64,000 nt of DNA from Chryseobacterium sp. BLS98 (lineage in GTDB: Bacteria > Bacteroidota > Bacteroidia > Flavobacteriales > Weeksellaceae): contig NZ_LFNF01000003.1 of assembly GCF_001045445.1 (NCBI RefSeq), positions 682,001 through 746,000 of the forward strand, written 5' to 3'. A program made the translations under genes and the position numbers. Each line of letters opens with the position of its first letter. Position 1 is the stretch's first letter. Below the pieces are notes generated by a model that was given only the letters and a program-made list of their open reading frames with translations, did not search any database and was not told where the DNA came from. Positions 59,728 to 64,000 of this stretch are shown here, piece by piece.

Positions 59728-62466
59728 ATGAAACATTATTTCTTCTTTTTCTGTTTTGCCGTCCAGATGGCATTCGGGCAGGCATTGTTTCCTTACCTGC
59801 AGAATCCGACGCCGAACTCAATGATTGTCAATTGGAAAACGGCCTCCAACAATGAGACAACCGTGATCTACGGAACATCTCCAACCAGTCTGAATGTGAC
59901 CGTTACAGGAACAACCAATATTTTTTCCGATACAGGCTATAATAACAACTATTATTATCACACCGCAAAAATCACCAGCTTACAACCGAATACAAAATAC
60001 TATTATAAAATAAAAACAGGAACCAGCGAGTCAGCAATTTATAATTTCAGAACTCTGCCTTTGCCGGGACAGGCTGCTACTGCAGATGGTAAAATACGTT
60101 TCCTGATCATGGGTGACAACCAGATTAAAGCAGAGCCGAGATATGATTCACTGACTTTAAATGCATACAAAAAGCTGAAACAGAAATTTGGGATAAATTC
60201 CGATCCTTCGGATAATGTTGCACTTACCTTTATGGTAGGGGACCAAGTGGATGTGGGGACATTGGATCATTATGAAAATGTTCACTTTAAAAAGAACATC
60301 AAATTATCTCCTTATCTTCCTATCCAGACAACGGTAGGAAATCACGAAACCTACGGAACTCTCGGGATGAATTCTTATTACGCCCATTTCTATATCGATG
60401 AAATAAAATACAAAAATATCAGCTCAGGAAATGAGAACTACTATGCCCAACAGGCAGGAAACGTTCTGTTTATAAGTTTAAGTTCAGAGCATACGGGAAC
60501 TGCACAGCAGACATGGCTTTCACAGATATTAAATGAAGCCAATGCAGATCCTACGGTAGACTGGATTATTTCCCTGAGCCACAGGCCATACCAGGCAGAG
60601 CAGTATGTGGGAGATATTTCCACATGGGTGAGAAACAATGCGGTACCGTTACTGACAACTTCAAATAAATATTTAATGCACGTTGGAGCCCACCATCATT
60701 TATACCATAGAGGCCAGCTGAAAGATACCCCTAATTATCAGATTATTTCTGGAGGAACAGCGTGGGACCAGTACTGGGGAATGTCGAATGAGCAGGATTT
60801 TGATGATGTGCAGAAAACGTTGACAGACTGGACTTACCAGATTGTGGAAGTAGATGTACAGACCGGAAAAGTAGATATTGAATGCTATTCCATAGGAGGA
60901 GTTTATAACAGAAAATACAATGAGCTGGTGGATACTTTCCATAGGTATAAAAATCAGCCAAAACCTTCAAAACCATCGGTTACCAACACTTTTTCTGCAC
61001 CGGTAACCTTACCTTTGACGTTGGATGGAAGCGCATTTGCCTCTTCAAATGGTGAATTGCTGAATACAACACAGTTTTTAATCAGTAAAGCATCCAATTT
61101 TTCGGTCATTGAAAAGGAATTTTACCGTGATTATGAAAACTGGTTCGGAAAAGATGGAAATGGAACACCGGACAGAACTAAAAACTTAAATGCCGGAGTT
61201 GATATTACAAAAGCTACCATTGCTGCGAACTCTATCTCAAACGGAATCTATTACGTAAAAGTTCGTTACAGGGACAGAAACCTGGAGTGGAGTGACTGGA
61301 GTGATGTAAAGCAGTTTGAAGTGTCAGGAAGTGTCGTTTCCAATCCTACATTTGCATTAGATAAAACTGAATATACTCAAAATGAAGCGATAACTGCCAC
61401 TTATACCGGAGGGCCGGGAAATCAGCAGGATTGGGTAGGGATTTACAAGAAAGGGCAGACACCGGCAACAACAACTTCCCAAGGTTTTCTTTATACAAAC
61501 GGCCAGACGGCAGGAACAGCTGTTTTTCCGAATGGTCTTTCCAATAAAGGTCAGTATTTTGCAGGATTTTTTGCAAACAACGGCTATACAGAAATTACCC
61601 CAAGAAAAAGCTTTTATGTAGGCCCGAAAGTAGTACTGCAGACTACAGCTGATACTTATCCTGTAGGAGGAACAGTAGTTATTAACTATAGCAACGGACC
61701 GAATCTGGTAAAAGACTGGATCGGAATTTATAAGATGGGACAGACGCCGGGAACGAATCCGTCTATTAAATGGAGCTATGTTTCTACGCCTTCAGGAACA
61801 CTGAATTTTACAGGTCTTCCGAAAGGATACTACTATGCACAGTACCTGCTTGAAGACGGATATACCGGAATCGGGGATAAAGTATTCTTTAAAGTAGGGG
61901 ATATTGTTACAGAACTATGGATCAACAAGCCTGTTTATACGTTGGGCGAAAACATCACTGCTTCCTGGACAGATTCTCCGGGAATTATCAAAGACTGGCT
62001 GGGAATTTATCCTCAGAGTATCCAGACTCCGGACGATAATTTTGTTTCCTATACCTATTTTGATGGAGTTACCCAGGGGACAAAAACAATCCAGGGAACA
62101 GCGCTTCCCGCAACACCGGGGAATTACTATATGGTCATGTTTACCAATGATTCTTATACCGAAGTATCCAACAGAAAGGAATTTCAGGTGATCGCCGGAA
62201 CGCTGGGAACGGAAGAAGTGAAAAGTACAGAGAAAAATGTAATTCTATACCCAAATCCTACTAAACCGGGCGAACCTACATTCATCAAAAGTGATTATCC
62301 TATTGAAAAAATTGAACTGGTTTCAGCATCGGGACAATTATTATACGAATCCAAAAACATCAACAACCAGCGTTTCTCTCTGGTGAATGAAAATCTTCCG
62401 AAAGGAGTGTATTTTGTAAAAGTTCACTCAAGAAAATTATTTACTTTGAAACTGATTATACAGTAA
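59728..62466 (+). CDS. secreted purple-acid-phosphatase-like metallophosphoesterase, T9SS type A sorting domain
   Basis: Exported phosphatase of 912 residues with a signal peptide ending AFGQA. An N-terminal fibronectin-III-like PAP domain (about 20-110; PNSMIVNWKTASNNETTVIYG) precedes the metallophosphoesterase core. Its metal motifs are LIMGDNQ with D130, MVGDQVDVG (about 171-179), GNHE with G204 to E207, HRPYQ and GAHHHLYHRG (about 318-327). Three modules of about 90 residues follow (about 541-818), each with a DW(V/I/L)GIY core, then a type A sorting domain (about 829-912; ILYPNPTKPGEPTF, LPKGVYFVKVHSRK). Function: release of phosphate from organic esters outside the cell. The repeated modules could bind substrate or surface. 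Confidence 0.9.
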   Translation: MKHYFFFFCFAVQMAFGQALFPYLQNPTPNSMIVNWKTASNNETTVIYGTSPTSLNVTVTGTTNIFSDTGYNNNYYYHTAKITSLQPNTKYYYKIKTGTSESAIYNFRTLPLPGQAATADGKIRFLIMGDNQIKAEPRYDSLTLNAYKKLKQKFGINSDPSDNVALTFMVGDQVDVGTLDHYENVHFKKNIKLSPYLPIQTTVGNHETYGTLGMNSYYAHFYIDEIKYKNISSGNENYYAQQAGNVLFISLSSEHTGTAQQTWLSQILNEANADPTVDWIISLSHRPYQAEQYVGDISTWVRNNAVPLLTTSNKYLMHVGAHHHLYHRGQLKDTPNYQIISGGTAWDQYWGMSNEQDFDDVQKTLTDWTYQIVEVDVQTGKVDIECYSIGGVYNRKYNELVDTFHRYKNQPKPSKPSVTNTFSAPVTLPLTLDGSAFASSNGELLNTTQFLISKASNFSVIEKEFYRDYENWFGKDGNGTPDRTKNLNAGVDITKATIAANSISNGIYYVKVRYRDRNLEWSDWSDVKQFEVSGSVVSNPTFALDKTEYTQNEAITATYTGGPGNQQDWVGIYKKGQTPATTTSQGFLYTNGQTAGTAVFPNGLSNKGQYFAGFFANNGYTEITPRKSFYVGPKVVLQTTADTYPVGGTVVINYSNGPNLVKDWIGIYKMGQTPGTNPSIKWSYVSTPSGTLNFTGLPKGYYYAQYLLEDGYTGIGDKVFFKVGDIVTELWINKPVYTLGENITASWTDSPGIIKDWLGIYPQSIQTPDDNFVSYTYFDGVTQGTKTIQGTALPATPGNYYMVMFTNDSYTEVSNRKEFQVIAGTLGTEEVKSTEKNVILYPNPTKPGEPTFIKSDYPIEKIELVSASGQLLYESKNINNQRFSLVNENLPKGVYFVKVHSRKLFTLKLIIQ

Positions 62467-62489
62467 TAATAAAATATAAAAAACAAAAG

Positions 62490-62521
62490 AAAAGCAGGAA
62501 ATACAATTTCCTGCTTTTATA
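62490..62521. terminator. terminator between the phosphatase and the YwqK-like gene
   Basis: AAAAGCAGGAAA/TTTCCTGCTTTT (62490-62501, 62507-62518), five-base loop; can serve both convergent genes. Confidence 0.8.
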
Positions 62522-62538
62522 TTATTTGAAAAGGGCTT

Positions 62539-64000
62539 CTATAGAGAATCATCAAGCAAGGCATTTTCCCGTATGGTAGTTGGAGTAAAATCGTGAGGAT
62601 CCGGAGTGATATCATTTGCCAGAATTTTTGAATCCTGAATAAGCTTTCCTTTAGCATCATAAAGTTTTAATAAAATCCATTTTCCGCTGCGTTCCAGCTC
62701 CTTTGTCTCGGACACGTCTTGAAGCTTAACTTTTCCGCTGATAAGAACACCGTTTTTTACACTGGATGTATAAGTAGCTTTACCGTTAATATACTGTACA
62801 ATTTCGGCCGTAAAATCTAAAGTTTTCTCCTTAGGTTGTATGTAAGTGTAAATAAGGCCTCCTTTTTTATCATAAACAGAGCATTCATAGGTGTTTTGTT
62901 TTATATTGAGCTTTTTCTCTGACTTTAATTTGCTATTATCACTAAAAGACTTAGAATGCACAACCACGCCGTCTGCATAAGTTAATTCACTGTAGTCATC
63001 ATACAAAATACCATTATAAGGTATATCATCTTTATAAGTTAGGGTTGATTTTAAGCTTCCATTCGCATTATAAAATTTCATTTCCTGAATGACTTGGTCT
63101 TTCAGTGTTTTTTCTGTAGCTAATTTTCCGTTTTCATCAAAAGATTTACAAAGTACAACTGAACCGTTTTTGTAAACATCGATAGTAGAAATATGAGTGT
63201 AATCCATATTGTATTCATAATCTTCACCATCCTGAGGCTTTAGCAAATGAGAATTTTTGCCAGTCTGATAGATCAGAGTTCCGATTTTTTTCCCAGAATC
63301 ATCATATGTTATTTTATAGCCATCATTTTTATTTCTTTTCTCCTCCTGCAGTATCTTTCCGTTTTCTCTGAAAATAGTACCTTCCTTGATGGTACCATCA
63401 CTTTTATATTTTAGAATTTTAAAAACCCTCATAGGATTAGGGTAGTACCCTACTTGTATGGAGTCCGTAGTTTCGTATTCTTTTGCCAAATTAGTATTGT
63501 TTCCAATATATTTCCCTTTATCACCATAATATTCTGTCTTGGAATTTCCCTCCTGATCAACACTTATTTCGTATCGAGTTCCTTTGATATCTTCATCATA
63601 AACCACTTTCTTATAGACGGAAGGACTTTCATAGGTCGTAATTATATTGTAATACAATTTATTTTGCAAGTCTTTATATTCATATGATTTTCCACGGTAA
63701 TCACCGTTTGCACTATAGATAAAATCATTAATAAGCCTTCCTTTTTTATCGAAAATCTTAGAAGGCCCGGACGGATGAACTTCCGGATAATCTATAAGAT
63801 TAGCAACTTTGCCCTCCGGTGTATACCAAGTAACTCTTCCTTGAAAAATTTCGTTACCCGGACTAGTATCAGAGGCAAGACCTTCCATCTGAAGGGTTCC
63901 ATTTTTATAATAGTCTTTAATTAAAGTGAGATTACCTTTGGGTTCGGTTACGCGATAAAATTCCATTTTATCAGGAGTTGTTTTCTCCCAGTTCTTGTCA
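62539..64000 (-). CDS. YwqK/MORN-like repeat protein, 5' end cut by window
   Basis: At least 486 residues, running off the right edge: the frame stays open upstream of the first ATG (63966), reading DKNWEKTTPDK before it. It is made of many short beta-hairpin repeats of about 20-25 residues such as YYKNGTLQMEG, WYTPEGKVANL, FDKKGRLINDF, YDDSGKKIGTL, FDENGKLATEK and YNANGSLKSTL, each with a G and hydrophobic-aromatic pattern like MORN/YwqK repeats. Such proteins are often labelled 'antitoxin YwqK', but no toxin is visible, and in Chryseobacterium they are probably exported proteins with a signal peptide outside this window. Function unknown. Confidence 0.75.
   Translation of the reverse strand, partial: DKNWEKTTPDKMEFYRVTEPKGNLTLIKDYYKNGTLQMEGLASDTSPGNEIFQGRVTWYTPEGKVANLIDYPEVHPSGPSKIFDKKGRLINDFIYSANGDYRGKSYEYKDLQNKLYYNIITTYESPSVYKKVVYDEDIKGTRYEISVDQEGNSKTEYYGDKGKYIGNNTNLAKEYETTDSIQVGYYPNPMRVFKILKYKSDGTIKEGTIFRENGKILQEEKRNKNDGYKITYDDSGKKIGTLIYQTGKNSHLLKPQDGEDYEYNMDYTHISTIDVYKNGSVVLCKSFDENGKLATEKTLKDQVIQEMKFYNANGSLKSTLTYKDDIPYNGILYDDYSELTYADGVVVHSKSFSDNSKLKSEKKLNIKQNTYECSVYDKKGGLIYTYIQPKEKTLDFTAEIVQYINGKATYTSSVKNGVLISGKVKLQDVSETKELERSGKWILLKLYDAKGKLIQDSKILANDITPDPHDFTPTTIRENALLDDSL

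Noticed and set aside
62539..64000. YwqK 'antitoxin' as part of a toxin-antitoxin pair
   Set aside because: No toxin gene adjacent within the window and the repeat style fits generic MORN/YwqK beta-hairpin proteins.

Overview
The window looks like chromosome from a Flavobacteriia member of the Weeksellaceae, most likely Chryseobacterium or a close relative. Four things support this: an AT-rich composition by eye; promoters with the Bacteroidetes -7 element TAnnTTTG rather than a sigma70 TATAAT; eight secreted proteins that end in type IX secretion (T9SS) sorting domains; and a DNA polymerase III alpha subunit with a fused N-terminal proofreading exonuclease, as is usual in Flavobacteriia. No rRNA, tRNA, CRISPR array, prophage, integrase or insertion sequence was recognised. 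Genus is inferred from protein style only.

Layout. 1-6.8 kb: the truncated E1 component of a branched-chain/2-oxoacid dehydrogenase, transcribed left, and dnaE, transcribed right. 7-11.3 kb: two T9SS type A cargo proteins with nearly the same C-terminal domain. 11.3-18.1 kb: a tiny membrane protein, a voltage-gated-type ion channel, a Nif3 protein with its coiled-coil partner, long-chain acyl-CoA synthetase and acyl-CoA dehydrogenase, and a small membrane-anchored protein. 18.2-23.7 kb: a DUF4349 lipoprotein, a secreted reprolysin-like metalloprotease and release factor 3. 24-28.4 kb: two short same-strand operons (CPBP protease, membrane protein, rdgB; then RNase Z, TIGR02757 protein, acidic coiled-coil membrane protein). 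28.6-37.3 kb: three tandem paralogous giant cell-surface proteins (choice-of-anchor L, Ig-like modules, T9SS type B sorting domain).

37.3-42.3 kb: rsmA on the minus strand, then a conserved-looking run ftsX, DUF3098, uppP, lipoprotein, truB, rluF. 42.4-51.7 kb: a beta-propeller lipoprotein, a helix-hairpin-helix repeat protein, MerR and AraC regulators, ccoG, an SMP-30 type lactonase lipoprotein, and a DEAD-family helicase followed by a PhzF-type enzyme. 51.8-59.5 kb: rpsA with a strong promoter, an M36 fungalysin-like secreted protease, an EamA transporter, an alpha/beta hydrolase and rplS. 59.7-64 kb: a secreted purple-acid-phosphatase-like enzyme with three repeated DW(V/I/L)GIY modules, and a YwqK-like repeat protein that runs off the right edge.

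The region is mostly core genome with a strong secreted and surface component. The most unusual points are the tandem surface-protein trio with internal block duplications; a palindrome lying across the -33 element of the E1 promoter; an eight-heptad all-isoleucine acidic coiled coil; a zinc-ribbon family protein that has lost all four cysteines; a PHP domain in dnaE that has lost metal ligands; and SKICH-resembling repeats in the phosphatase. I saw no clear new defence or biosynthetic system.
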